In this document: piece by piece, positions 25,589 through 34,349 of the stretch
How positions within the stretch are numbered: position 1 is the stretch's first letter
How the letters are laid out: every line of letters starts with the position of its first letter
Source of the DNA: an uncultured Myxococcales bacterium
GTDB lineage: Bacteria; Myxococcota_A; UBA9042
DNA length: 64,000 nt
Reading direction: 5' to 3'
Assembly: GCA_903842345.1 (NCBI GenBank)
Contig: CAIMLR010000047.1
Span: 248,001-312,000 of the forward strand
Translations under genes and position numbers: made by a program
The notes under the pieces: model-generated
The model's input: the letters and a program-made list of their open reading frames with translations, nothing else
Told to the model about the DNA's origin: nothing
Database searches by the model: none

Positions 25589-27169
25589 GTGACGTCACCT
25601 TTTGAGACATCTTTGCCGCGCGTCACGCTGATCAGCGCGTTTGATCGGCCCTACGAACAAGCAGTTGCGGCGGCGCGAACGTGCTACTCCGGCGGCGGGA
25701 TCGTGACCGCCGATCAGGTCAGCGGCGTCGGTCAGAGCCTGGAGAAACAGGCGACGCGCGCCGAGCAGCGTGATCGCATCGCCCATTCGACGTTCAAGGC
25801 TGGCCACCACACGACGCTTCAGCACGGCCACGTCAGCTTTGGCCTGGACGCGATTTCTCGGCATTTTGTCTGGTCTTTTCTGCACAGTCACCCGTTCTAC
25901 AACAGTGAGCAGGTCAGCCAACGCTACGTGGAAGTGAAGCCCGATCGCGTGACAGTGCCCACCCTGCCCGAGCCGGCGGCGCGCATCTACCGCGCGTGCG
26001 TGGAGCGGCAAATGCGCGACTACCGCGACCTGATCGCGCTCCTGGAGCCGGTCGCAGCGGCGGAATACGGCCAGGTATTCCCTGCGCGCGGCAAGAACAT
26101 TGACCGCTGGCAGGGCGCGATCCACAAGCGCGCGCAGGAAGTGGCGCGTTACGTGCTGCCGGTCGCGACGCACACGTACATGGTGCACACGATCAGCGTG
26201 CTGACGCTTCTCCGTTACCGAAGGCTTTGTCAGGAGCCTGATACGCCTACGGAATCTCGTCTTGTTGTCGACGAAATGTGCCGCCTTCTGTTCGAGCGCG
26301 ACCCGCTGTTGCGCAAGCTCGAAGTCGAGCCGCTGGAGACGACGCAGGCCACGCCCTGGCTCAAAGCGCCGAGCGATCTGGCCGCGCACAAGCGGTTTAT
26401 CGCCGAGTTCGAGCAGGATCTCGCCGGCAAGACGGCCGCGCTCGTCGACCGTTTTGGCCACAACGAGCGGCGCGTCGCCGATGCCGTTCGCGAAGTGCTG
26501 GGGCTGCCGCGCGATGCGCTGTCGGACGCGGACGCGATCGCGCGCGCGCTGGACCCGGCGCAGAATCCGCTGCTGGGCGAGCCGATGAACACGACGGTGC
26601 ACCAGAAGCTGGGGCGATCGCTGCACGCGGCGCACTACGCCTTCAAGAAGCGGCTGTCCCACGCCGCGGACAGCCAGGATCAGCGCCACCGCCTCACGCC
26701 GGCTTCCCGGCCGACGGTGCACGCGTATCTGACGCCGGAGCCGGATTTTGTCACGCCGCGCTTGGTGCTGCACGCCGGCGGCGAGGCGGCGAGGCGCTAC
26801 CAGCAGTCGATGGCGGAGACGTGGCAGGCCATCGGCCAACTGCGCGATCTCGGTGTGTCGGCGGAATGGCAGGCGTACTTGCTGCCGAACGCGGTGACGA
26901 TTCGCTTCACGGAGACGATGGATCTCGCAGCGTTGCGCCACAAGCACGCGATGCGGCTGTGCTGGAATGCGCAGGAGGAGATTTGGCAGGCGAGCGTTGA
27001 CGAGGCCGATGCGATCGCCGCGGTGGAGCCGGAGATCGCCCAGTACCTGCTGCCGCCATGCGGAGTTCGCCATCGCGCGGGGCTGCGGCCGTATTGCCCT
27101 GAAGGGGACCGGTATTGCGGCACGCCTGTGTGGCAGCTGGAGCGCTCGGCGTGGCGCCGCGTGCTGTAG
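25589..27169 (+). CDS. long ThyX-family (FAD-dependent thymidylate synthase-like) protein with two related halves
   Basis: 526 residues, about twice a normal ThyX (220-280). The first half has family features: ARTCYSGG near the N-terminus, HTTLQHGHVSFGLDAISRHF, and the motif region HSHPFYNSEQVSQRY. That replaces the canonical RHRxxSxNxxSxRY, and only the terminal S-x-R-Y is kept. The second half (from about 385) again resembles ThyX: LLPNAVTIRFTETMDLAALR, then RLCWNAQEE. It may make dTMP using FAD, NADPH and methylenetetrahydrofolate, but the changed motif leaves activity open. GTG 25589 has no clear ribosome site; a TTG at 25613 is the alternative. Confidence 0.8.
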   Translation: MTSPFETSLPRVTLISAFDRPYEQAVAAARTCYSGGGIVTADQVSGVGQSLEKQATRAEQRDRIAHSTFKAGHHTTLQHGHVSFGLDAISRHFVWSFLHSHPFYNSEQVSQRYVEVKPDRVTVPTLPEPAARIYRACVERQMRDYRDLIALLEPVAAAEYGQVFPARGKNIDRWQGAIHKRAQEVARYVLPVATHTYMVHTISVLTLLRYRRLCQEPDTPTESRLVVDEMCRLLFERDPLLRKLEVEPLETTQATPWLKAPSDLAAHKRFIAEFEQDLAGKTAALVDRFGHNERRVADAVREVLGLPRDALSDADAIARALDPAQNPLLGEPMNTTVHQKLGRSLHAAHYAFKKRLSHAADSQDQRHRLTPASRPTVHAYLTPEPDFVTPRLVLHAGGEAARRYQQSMAETWQAIGQLRDLGVSAEWQAYLLPNAVTIRFTETMDLAALRHKHAMRLCWNAQEEIWQASVDEADAIAAVEPEIAQYLLPPCGVRHRAGLRPYCPEGDRYCGTPVWQLERSAWRRVL

Positions 27170-27210
27170 GGGAATGCCAAGGCGCGCAGCGGGATTGAAG
27201 AAGCGGCGGA

Positions 27211-27231
27211 AGCGCCTTTTCCCCCGGCGCT
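27211..27231 (+). terminator. possible hairpin after the ThyX-like gene
   Basis: AGCGCC (27211-27216), loop TTTTCCCCC, GGCGCT (27226-27231), about 40 bases after the stop. The stem is short and no T-run follows. The rest of the 206 base gap before the next start shows no other recognised element. Confidence 0.3.
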
Positions 27232-27375
27232 GCGGCGGCCGATAGACCAGACGATGATGTGGCACGTCCAATCGACGTGGCATTCGCGCCACAGGTTGGG
27301 CACACTGCGTTCCCGCGCTTGGCCAAACGCGCCCGACGAGACGACAGCCACCGGCCGTGGCCGGAAGCAGGACGA

Positions 27376-29199
27376 ATGGATACAGTCGGGAAGCGTGAAA
27401 ATCACTGGCAACGGCGACACTTCCTGACGCTGCTTGGCGCCGTTCCGCTGCTCGCGTCGCGCTCGGCGCTGGCCACGGCGCTGAACGACAGTCAGGTTGC
27501 GCGCGCTCAGAACGGCAGTGTGGAGACGCTTTCGACCGCGGAAATTCAAGGCGGCATGAAAGGTTACGGCCTGACGGTGGTGAAAGGCACCAAAGTTGAA
27601 CGCTTTGACATCGAAGTCATTGGCGTGCTGAAGAAGGCGATGCCGCAGCAGGACCTGATCCTGATCCGCTGCGCTGGCCTTGGCCTGGAGCACAGCGGCG
27701 TGGTCGCGGGCATGTCCGGTTCGCCGATCTTCGTCAACCATCCGCAATTGGGCGAACGCCTGATCGGCGCGCTGTCCTACGGTTTTCCGTTCAACAAGGA
27801 TCCGGTCGCGGGCGTCACGTCGATCCTGGACATGCTGCCGGAGTTCGACCGCAAGCTTGGGCCGATTCCGGTCAACCAGCAGATCACGGCGATGAACGCG
27901 CCGGCCGTCACGATTCCCGGACAGGGCGACATGCTGCCGGTGGCGTTGCCGTTGACCGTGGCGGGCGTGCATCCGGACGTGCTGGCGGCGATGCGCCCGC
28001 AGTGGGCGGAACTGGGCTTTGCCCACATCAACGCGGCGGCGGGATCGGGCGGGAGCACGACGGACAGCAAGCAGGTGGCGAAGCTGGAACCCGGCGGCTC
28101 GATCTCCGTCTGCCTGGCGCGGGGCGACATCTCCATGGCGGCGATCGGCACGGTGACATGGGTGCGCGGCGACCGCTTCATCGCTTTTGGCCATCCGTTC
28201 AAGGGGCTCGGCCAGCTGCACTTGCCAGTCGGTTCGGCGGATGTGCAGTGGATTCTCGCGTCGCAGCAGTCGTCGTTCAAGATGGCCAATGCGTTTGGCG
28301 ACGTTGGCGTGCTCGATCAGGACCGGCAGCCGGCCGTCGCTGGCCGCATCGGACCCAAGGCGCAGATGGTGCCGATCGACATCGCGCTCACCAACCGCGA
28401 TCGCGGCCAGAAGAGCGTGTGGCACGTGGAGGCGACGGACCAGCCGTCTTTCTTCCCGATGGTGCTCGCGATGGCGATGGGTACGGCGGTGCGCGTCTCA
28501 GAGCCGATCGCCGAGAATGCCGCGGTGACGATGACCGTGCGCTTTGACCTGCCCGACGGCCACGCGCCCGTCGAGTTCAGCGAGACGATGACGGGACTGC
28601 AGGGTTCGGCGTCGCTCTCCGACGTCAGCACGCTGGCGCAGAACGCGGCAAAGGCCATCGTGTTCAATGGCTTTGAGCGGCTGCGCGTGGAGCGCGTGGC
28701 GGCGACGCTCTCGCTGGCGGACGACCGCAACATCGCGTTCCTGGACAGCGCGCGGACCCAGTCTGAAGAGGTGGACGCCGAGACGCCGGTGACGATTCAA
28801 GTGACGCTGCAGCTGGCCAACGTGGGCCCCAAACGCGTGACGCTGACCCTGCCGCCGCTGCCGCGCGAGCTGATGGGCCAAACGGTGACGGTGCAAATCG
28901 GCTCAGAGAAGGCGATGGCGCCGGAACTCGCGGAGCCTGCCAACATCCACGACTATCTGAACGCGCTGCGCCGGCAGATCCCGCGCAACCGGCTCGCCGC
29001 GGTGCTGAACCTCCCCGAGCCGACCGTGCTGCTGCGCGGCGTCCGACTGACGCAGTTGCCGCTCGGCGTGCGCGACGAACTGGCCGGACATACCGCGACG
29101 TATCGCGCGGGCAAGGAGACGCTGCGTACGCACGTCGACACGCCGTGGACGCTCAACGGGACGCTCTCGCTCAAGCTGCGCGTGCGCCAGACGCCCTAA
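27376..29199 (+). CDS. Tat-exported SpoIVB/S55-family peptidase-like protein
   Basis: 607 residues. The N-terminus has a twin-arginine motif (QRRHFLTLLGAVPLLA, Arg13-Arg14), suggesting Tat export of a folded protein. Residues ~55-290 match the SpoIVB peptidase S55 domain: IQGGMKGYGLTVVKGT, then the nucleophile loop VAGMSGSPIFV (Ser114), and RFIAFGHPFKGLGQ, which may hold the catalytic His. The C-terminal 300 residues are beta-rich and unassigned. S55 peptidases are best known from sporulating Firmicutes. ATG 27376 has AGGACG close by. It starts a three-gene envelope operon, with 27 bases to the next gene. Confidence 0.83.
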   Translation: MDTVGKRENHWQRRHFLTLLGAVPLLASRSALATALNDSQVARAQNGSVETLSTAEIQGGMKGYGLTVVKGTKVERFDIEVIGVLKKAMPQQDLILIRCAGLGLEHSGVVAGMSGSPIFVNHPQLGERLIGALSYGFPFNKDPVAGVTSILDMLPEFDRKLGPIPVNQQITAMNAPAVTIPGQGDMLPVALPLTVAGVHPDVLAAMRPQWAELGFAHINAAAGSGGSTTDSKQVAKLEPGGSISVCLARGDISMAAIGTVTWVRGDRFIAFGHPFKGLGQLHLPVGSADVQWILASQQSSFKMANAFGDVGVLDQDRQPAVAGRIGPKAQMVPIDIALTNRDRGQKSVWHVEATDQPSFFPMVLAMAMGTAVRVSEPIAENAAVTMTVRFDLPDGHAPVEFSETMTGLQGSASLSDVSTLAQNAAKAIVFNGFERLRVERVAATLSLADDRNIAFLDSARTQSEEVDAETPVTIQVTLQLANVGPKRVTLTLPPLPRELMGQTVTVQIGSEKAMAPELAEPANIHDYLNALRRQIPRNRLAAVLNLPEPTVLLRGVRLTQLPLGVRDELAGHTATYRAGKETLRTHVDTPWTLNGTLSLKLRVRQTP

Positions 29200-29226
29200 A
29201 TCTCCCTCGCTTTTGCGGAGTTCCGG

Positions 29227-31218
29227 ATGACCCTGCCCCGATCCTTGACCAGTCTTCTGCTTGCCGGCGCCCTGCTGGCGCCATCCGCGCACGCCAGCCA
29301 GCCGACCGCTTGGCAGTTCGCCGACGACGCCGACTTCCGCCGCGGCAATCTCGATGGGCTTGCACTGCATCCGACGCTCGGCCTGACCGCAGCGCCAAAA
29401 CTGACGCGACTGGACGTCGATGCCGAGTTCATCCACTGCTGGCTGCGCGATGGCCAGCGGCTGTGGCTGGGCACGGGCTTGAACGGCAAGCTGTTCAAGG
29501 TCGAGAACGGCGCCGTGACGGAAGTCGCGAAGGTCGACGGGCCGCTCATCGCGTCGCTGGCCAGTGACGGCAAAGGCGGCGTCTACGCAGGCCTGGTCGG
29601 GACGGGTGAAATCCTGCACATCGACGCGGCCGGCAAGAAGGAGACGTTTGTCAAGTTGACAGATGTCCAGCATATCTGGGCGCTGCAACTGCGGGGCCAG
29701 GTGCTGTACGCGGGTACTGGGCCGGGCGGCAAGGTCTTTGCCGTCGACGTCGCGACGAAAACCGCGAAGTTGTTTGCTGAAACGACGGCGGACCACGTCC
29801 TGGCGCTGCTCTGGGACGGCGAAGCGCTGCTCGCGGGCACGTCTGATCCGCCGCTGCTGTTGCGCATCGACGGGGAGAAGTCCGTGCGCGCCCTGGCGTC
29901 GTTTCCCGGCGTGGAAGTCCGCAGCCTGGCGCGGAGCGGCAAGACGATCTACGCGGTCGTGAACGGCGGGCAGACCGCGGTGCCATTGGCCTCGATGAAG
30001 CCGACGCCGGAGCGTCCGGGGACGGGCACGGTGGCCAAAGCGCCGGGCGCGAACAAGGGCGCGAAGGACACGGCGGCCAAGGGCAAAGGCGCGGTGTGGA
30101 AGCGGACGCCAGATGGCATCGTGTCGCGCGTGCTGGTGTCGCCGGAAGGGATGCTGAGCGAGGTTGGGATCGTCGGCAAGCAGGTCGTTGCGGGCGCGGC
30201 GCGCGGCGGGCGCGTGGTGCTGGGCGATGAGATGGGCGACGTGCAGAGCCTGTTTGACGTGAAAGAAGAAGAGATCCTCGGGGTGGAAGTCGGCGCCAAG
30301 GGCGTGCAGACGCTGTTTACCGGCAAGGCGGCAGCGGTGTACGTCGTGGGCGAGCAGCCGGCGGACGCGGTCTTTACCACGGACGTGCTGCAGGAGACCG
30401 GCACCGCGCAGTGGGGCCGCATTGACGCGATCGGCGAAGGGACGCTGGACGTCGAGACGCGCTCCGGCTTCTCCGAACTGCCCAACGACACGTGGAGCCC
30501 CTGGCAGCCATTGCGCGCGGTACAGGGCCAGAGCGGCCAAAGCCAGAGCCCGCCGGCCAACGCGCTGCAGGTCCGCGTGAAGCTCGCGAGCGCGGGGGCG
30601 CGGCTGCAGGAGCTGAAAATCTTCCGTCAGGTGGCCAATCGCGCGCCGACGATGGCCAAGATCGACGCCACGCTGAACAAAGGCAAAGGCACCGTGACGC
30701 TGGCGTGGACGGCGGAGGACGTGGACGGCGATACGCTGGGCTACGTGGTGCAATACCGCCCCCGCGGCAGCAAGCAGTGGTTGGTGCTGCACGATCGGCT
30801 GTTCGACAAGAAAACGATGGACCTGAGCCCGACGGACATGCCCGATGGCTGGTACGAAGTGCGCGTGGAAGCGACGGATCTGCCGAGCAACGGCCCCAAG
30901 AACGCGAAGGCGGTGGCGCGGATCTCCAAGCCCTTCCTTGTCGATCGCGGCCGGCCAGAAGTCATCGCGGAGCTGAAAGGCCGGTCGGTGCACGGGATGG
31001 CGATGGACGCGATTTCCCGCATCACGCGCGTGGACATCTCGGTCGACGGCGAGCCGCCCATGCTCGCGGCGGCGGTCGACGGCGTGTTTGACCAGTCCTC
31101 CGAGGCGTTTGAGCTGGACCTGCCGGAGAGCGTCGTGAAGGGCAACCACACCCTGCTGCTGCAGGTCACGGATGAAGCCGGCAACACGGGCGCGTTGCGG
31201 CTGCCGATCGGCCAATGA
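29227..31218 (+). CDS. secreted beta-propeller / FnIII-like protein
   Basis: 663 residues, signal peptide MTLPRSLTSLLLAGALLAPS cleaved near AHA. Residues ~30-240 and 300-400 read as propeller blades with a recurring 'G..L.AGT..G.L..V' pattern (LWLGTGLNGKLFKV, VYAGLVGTGEILHI, LYAGTGPGGKVFAV). A Lys/Ala/Gly linker at about 260-290 interrupts them. Residues ~470-660 hold a fibronectin III-like segment (RAPTMAKIDATLNK, VTLAWTAEDVDGD, YVVQYRPRG). No catalytic residues are recognised. GCGGAG lies 6 bases before the ATG. It probably binds the S55-like protein or another envelope partner. Confidence 0.78.
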   Translation: MTLPRSLTSLLLAGALLAPSAHASQPTAWQFADDADFRRGNLDGLALHPTLGLTAAPKLTRLDVDAEFIHCWLRDGQRLWLGTGLNGKLFKVENGAVTEVAKVDGPLIASLASDGKGGVYAGLVGTGEILHIDAAGKKETFVKLTDVQHIWALQLRGQVLYAGTGPGGKVFAVDVATKTAKLFAETTADHVLALLWDGEALLAGTSDPPLLLRIDGEKSVRALASFPGVEVRSLARSGKTIYAVVNGGQTAVPLASMKPTPERPGTGTVAKAPGANKGAKDTAAKGKGAVWKRTPDGIVSRVLVSPEGMLSEVGIVGKQVVAGAARGGRVVLGDEMGDVQSLFDVKEEEILGVEVGAKGVQTLFTGKAAAVYVVGEQPADAVFTTDVLQETGTAQWGRIDAIGEGTLDVETRSGFSELPNDTWSPWQPLRAVQGQSGQSQSPPANALQVRVKLASAGARLQELKIFRQVANRAPTMAKIDATLNKGKGTVTLAWTAEDVDGDTLGYVVQYRPRGSKQWLVLHDRLFDKKTMDLSPTDMPDGWYEVRVEATDLPSNGPKNAKAVARISKPFLVDRGRPEVIAELKGRSVHGMAMDAISRITRVDISVDGEPPMLAAAVDGVFDQSSEAFELDLPESVVKGNHTLLLQVTDEAGNTGALRLPIGQ

Positions 31219-31247
31219 AAACCCAACGACTGACGCGGGAGCCGCAC

Positions 31248-32279
31248 ATGAAGCGACTGGATGGGATGAATCGGCCGTTGGCCTGTGCTGCGCTGCTGTT
31301 GGCGATGGCTGGATGCAAGAAAGAGACGCCGCCTGCGACCAAGGCAGCGCCCGCCGCGGATGCGCCTGAAGCCGCCGCGCCTGCAGCCGGTTTGCCCGCA
31401 GCGGCGACGCCGTCACCGTTGCCCGCGTTGGTTACCGTTACCGCTGAGCCCGCGGAGGCCCCGCTGACCCAGCGGCCGCGCGTCTCCGTGGACATGCGCA
31501 GTGGCCCGCAGTTGACCGCGGGCTTGCCGACGGTCGGCGAAGCGGCCTCGTTTCGGATGACGCTGCGCGACGCGGATGGCCAATTCGTCAGCAACCTCGA
31601 TCCGCTGCTCGGCGGCAAACTGCTCTTCGTCGTCGCGCGCGCGGATCTGGGCTGGACGACCGTGCTGCGCGCCGATGAAATGTCCGACAAGGTCCGCGGG
31701 ACGCACGATTTCCGGATGATCTTCCCGTTCGCCGGCATCTACCGCACGTGGTTCCTGTTCAGCTACGGCGGCAAGACCTACAGCGAGGAAATGGCGTTCT
31801 CGGTCGAGGGCAAGCCGTTCGTCGGCAAGGAACTGCCTGAATCCACGGTGCAATGGCAGGACGACAAGGGGATGGCGGCGCGCCTGAAGATCGAGCCAGG
31901 GGCGCCGCAGACTTGCCAGCCGTTTCAGCTCGCGACGGCCTGGACGCGCAAGGACAAGCCGCTGCGCATGACGGCCGAACCGGATGCGCCGACGACGTGG
32001 TACATCGCGATCGAGGGTGGACTGGGTGAGATCGTCACGAGCGCGCAGGAGAAGCAGCCGGTTGACCCGCCCAAGGGCGCGACGGAATCGGTGGCAAGCA
32101 AGATGGGCGGCGACCTCGGGACGCTCGCGGCGCTGAAGGTGGCCCGACCTGGTCGCTACCGCGTACTGGCCATTGCGACGCCGCCCGGCGCCAAGGCGGG
32201 CCAGAAGGACGCCACGGTTGTCGCGTCGTTTGCGATCACGGTCCAAGGCGAGAAGCATGAAGGCGGCTGCCCGAAGTAG
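31248..32279 (+). CDS. lipoprotein with YtkA/FixH-like domain
   Basis: 343 residues from ATG 31248, which has GGGAG 6 bases upstream. An upstream ATG at 31215 overlaps the previous stop (ATGA) but has no ribosome site. Lipobox LAMAGC (Cys23) is followed by an Ala/Pro linker. Residues ~95-190 (LDPLLGGKLLFVVARADLGW, then HDFRMIFPFAGIYRTWFLF) resemble the YtkA/FixH-like beta domain found in metal-handling envelope proteins. A second, diverged beta domain may follow. It is the third gene of the S55 operon, so it may anchor that complex at a membrane (inference). Confidence 0.75.
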   Translation: MKRLDGMNRPLACAALLLAMAGCKKETPPATKAAPAADAPEAAAPAAGLPAAATPSPLPALVTVTAEPAEAPLTQRPRVSVDMRSGPQLTAGLPTVGEAASFRMTLRDADGQFVSNLDPLLGGKLLFVVARADLGWTTVLRADEMSDKVRGTHDFRMIFPFAGIYRTWFLFSYGGKTYSEEMAFSVEGKPFVGKELPESTVQWQDDKGMAARLKIEPGAPQTCQPFQLATAWTRKDKPLRMTAEPDAPTTWYIAIEGGLGEIVTSAQEKQPVDPPKGATESVASKMGGDLGTLAALKVARPGRYRVLAIATPPGAKAGQKDATVVASFAITVQGEKHEGGCPK

Positions 32280-32299
32280 GTGCGATTGCATCAATCGAC

Positions 32300-32328
32300 T
32301 TGCCAGACCGACCGGTTGCGTCTAGACT
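32300..32328 (+). promoter_or_regulatory. predicted promoter of the 57-residue basic protein
   Basis: TTGCCA (32300-32305), exactly 17 bases, TAGACT (32323-32328), 56 bases before ATG 32385. This gives the small gene its own transcription start after the S55 operon. Confidence 0.45.
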
Positions 32329-32384
32329 TCCAGCCCCGCCGCAGAGGCGCTATTTTTCGAACTGAACCCGCTACGGATTGCACG

Positions 32385-32558
32385 ATGAACACGAAGAACC
32401 TTGCCGATCGCAACCTTGCCAAGGCGCTCAAGCGCGCTGGCCGCGCCCGTCTCAAGCTGTTGGAAAACGGCCTGACGACCGAGCAGCGCAAGGCCCTGCG
32501 CCGCGCCCGCAAAGAAAAGACCATTGGTTTGAAGACCTTCTTGGCCAAGGCCAAGTAA
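32385..32558 (+). CDS. 57-residue highly basic protein, unknown
   Basis: A short frame from ATG 32385 (MNTKNLADRNLAKALKRAGR onward), about a third Lys/Arg, and predicted as two helices around LLENGLTTEQRKALRR. There is no signal peptide or membrane segment. The charge suggests binding to RNA, DNA or the ribosome. It has a recognisable promoter and codon use like its neighbours, which argues for a real gene. It is not an identifiable ribosomal protein. Upstream in-frame codons to 32280 look non-coding. Confidence 0.6.
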   Translation: MNTKNLADRNLAKALKRAGRARLKLLENGLTTEQRKALRRARKEKTIGLKTFLAKAK

Positions 32559-32598
32559 TTTCGGGTCGATCCAGGAATCGACCTTCCGGCGGTCCAAC

Positions 32599-33228
32599 AT
32601 GGGTTTGCCGATCGACTTCTGGTTCGACTTCTCCTGCCCCTACGCCTATCTCGCGTCCACGCAGCGCCACCAGTTGGCGCGCGAGGCGCAGTCTGTCGTC
32701 ACGCCCCAGCCGTTCCTGCTCGGCGGCGTGTTCCGGGCGATAGGTCAGGCGCAGAACCTCTCGACGACGCTCTCCCCGCCCAAGGCGCGCCACAACCGCC
32801 TCGACGTCATCCGTTGGGCCGCGTGGTTTGACGTGCCGTTGGCAACGCCGTTCCGCCATCCCAACCGTCCGGTGGAAGCCCTGCGGGCGCTGCTCGCGAC
32901 GCCGCTGGAACATTGGGATGCGGTCATCGACGGCTTTTACCGGCTCTATTGGGTCGAGTCGCGCGACATCAGCGACGTCAACGTCTTGCGCCAGCGGCTC
33001 ATGGAGCTGAAGCTGGACGCCGACGCCATCCTGACATTGGCGCAGACCGACGCGATCAAGGACGAACTGCGGCAACGCACGGATCGCGCGATCGCGGCGG
33101 GCGTTTTTGGCGCACCGGCTTTCGTCGTCGGTGATCAGCTTTTTTGGGGCCAGGATCGCCTGCCCTTCGTCGTCCGCGCGGCTCAGGGCTGGCAGCCCGA
33201 ATTGGGTCGCGAAACTTTCACTTTCTGA
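32599..33228 (+). CDS. 2-hydroxychromene-2-carboxylate isomerase-like protein (DsbA/kappa-GST family), copy 1
   Basis: 209 residues with the DsbA-like thioredoxin fold. The N-terminal signature FWFDFSCPYAYLAS holds the family's Ser-x-Pro-Tyr site, with Cys between Ser and Pro. GAPAFVVGDQLFWGQDRLPF is the C-terminal family signature. Classic members isomerise 2-hydroxychromene-2-carboxylate in naphthalene breakdown using glutathione; many genomic copies have unknown substrates. No other aromatic-degradation genes are nearby. It is followed 12 bases later by a paralogue, so the two are probably co-expressed. Confidence 0.88.
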   Translation: MGLPIDFWFDFSCPYAYLASTQRHQLAREAQSVVTPQPFLLGGVFRAIGQAQNLSTTLSPPKARHNRLDVIRWAAWFDVPLATPFRHPNRPVEALRALLATPLEHWDAVIDGFYRLYWVESRDISDVNVLRQRLMELKLDADAILTLAQTDAIKDELRQRTDRAIAAGVFGAPAFVVGDQLFWGQDRLPFVVRAAQGWQPELGRETFTF

Positions 33229-33240
33229 ACCGGAGTCATC

Positions 33241-33849
33241 ATGAAACGCGTTGAATACTTTTATGATGTCTCATCGCCGTACGCGTATCTCGCCCACGAT
33301 GAGATCGGCAAGGTCGCGACGGCCCATGGCGCGGAAGTCATCTGGCGGCCCTTCTTCCTCGGCGGCCTGTTCAAGAGCCTGCAGGCGGAGATCGTGCCGT
33401 TCACCAATGGCTCCACGCAGAAACAGGACATCCTCAAGAAGGACATGTACCGCTGGGCGGAGGTGCGCGGCATCCCGTTCAACTGGCCGACGACGTTTCC
33501 GATGATGACGATCCGCCCCATGCGCGTGCTTGTGCAGCTGGAAGGCGAGATGCAGATCGCGGTGGCGCGCCACTTGTTCCGCGCGTACTGGGCGCACGAC
33601 GAGAACATCGGCGACCCGCTGGTGCTCCACCAGTTGCTGGAAACCCAGGGGCTGGACGCGGAGGTGCTGCTGGCCGCGTGCGACAGGCCCGAGGTCAAGC
33701 AGAAGCTCGTGGATGCCACGGCGGAAGCGCTGCAGCGCGGCGCGTGCGGTGCACCGACGTTCTTCGTGGGCAACTATCTCGTGTGGGGCCAGGACCGGCT
33801 GGATTTCGTTGGCCGCCTGCTGGACGGCTGGCAGCCGAAGCACGGCTAG
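33241..33849 (+). CDS. 2-hydroxychromene-2-carboxylate isomerase-like protein (DsbA/kappa-GST family), copy 2
   Basis: 202 residues, a paralogue of the preceding gene. The N-terminal active-site motif is canonical here: FYDVSSPYAYLAHDE. GGLFKSL and the C-terminal GAPTFFVGNYLVWGQDRLDF complete the family pattern. The two proteins keep the same order of motifs but differ strongly elsewhere, so the duplication is old; they may form a heterodimer. The 78 base gap to the convergent apaG gene holds only a short GGCGC-A-GCGCC palindrome (33879-33889). Confidence 0.88.
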   Translation: MKRVEYFYDVSSPYAYLAHDEIGKVATAHGAEVIWRPFFLGGLFKSLQAEIVPFTNGSTQKQDILKKDMYRWAEVRGIPFNWPTTFPMMTIRPMRVLVQLEGEMQIAVARHLFRAYWAHDENIGDPLVLHQLLETQGLDAEVLLAACDRPEVKQKLVDATAEALQRGACGAPTFFVGNYLVWGQDRLDFVGRLLDGWQPKHG

Positions 33850-33927
33850 CCGCGTTGGCGCGCGGAACCGTGCGAAATGGCGCAGCGCCGCCGGGCTGAT
33901 TTGGCTCGCCTCTGGCAGCCGGGTCGA

Positions 33928-34317
33928 CTAGTTCAACGCCATCGGATCCGCCAGCGCGAAGGCCGCGATCTCCACGTCAAACGGCTCGCCGTCCTCATCG
34001 ACCATCTGGTACGCGCCGGCCATGGTGCCGACCGGCGTGTCCAGCGGGCAACCACTGACGTACTGGAAGCCTTCGGACGGCCGCAGCACGGGCTGTTGGC
34101 CCACCACGCCGGGGCCGCGCACGTGTTCCGTACGGCCGTCGGCGTTGGTGATCCGCCATTCCCGCGAGACGAGCTGAACGGTGCGCTCGCTGCGATTCAG
34201 GATGGTGATTTGATAGAGGAAGAACCAGTGCCCTTCTTCGGGCGCGGACTGCTCGGCAGCAAAGCTGGACACGACGTCAACACGGATTCCGTGGGTTGTG
34301 GCGCTGGACTCGGGCAT
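33928..34317 (-). CDS. apaG: ApaG-family protein
   Basis: 129 residues, the size of E. coli ApaG (125). The whole protein is one FnIII-like ApaG domain. Visible hallmarks are FLYQITILNRSERTVQLVSR, RHWRIT-type EWRITNADG, and the glycine loop GPGVVGQQPVLRPSEGFQYV followed by GTMAGAYQMVDEDG. ApaG is linked to cobalt/magnesium sensitivity and diadenosine tetraphosphate metabolism, but its biochemical role is unsettled. It lies 32 bases after the kinase gene on the same strand, so it is likely in the same transcript. Confidence 0.93.
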   Translation of the reverse strand: MPESSATTHGIRVDVVSSFAAEQSAPEEGHWFFLYQITILNRSERTVQLVSREWRITNADGRTEHVRGPGVVGQQPVLRPSEGFQYVSGCPLDTPVGTMAGAYQMVDEDGEPFDVEIAAFALADPMALN

Positions 34318-34349
34318 GACGGGAACTCACAAGCGGCGACAGGACCGAC

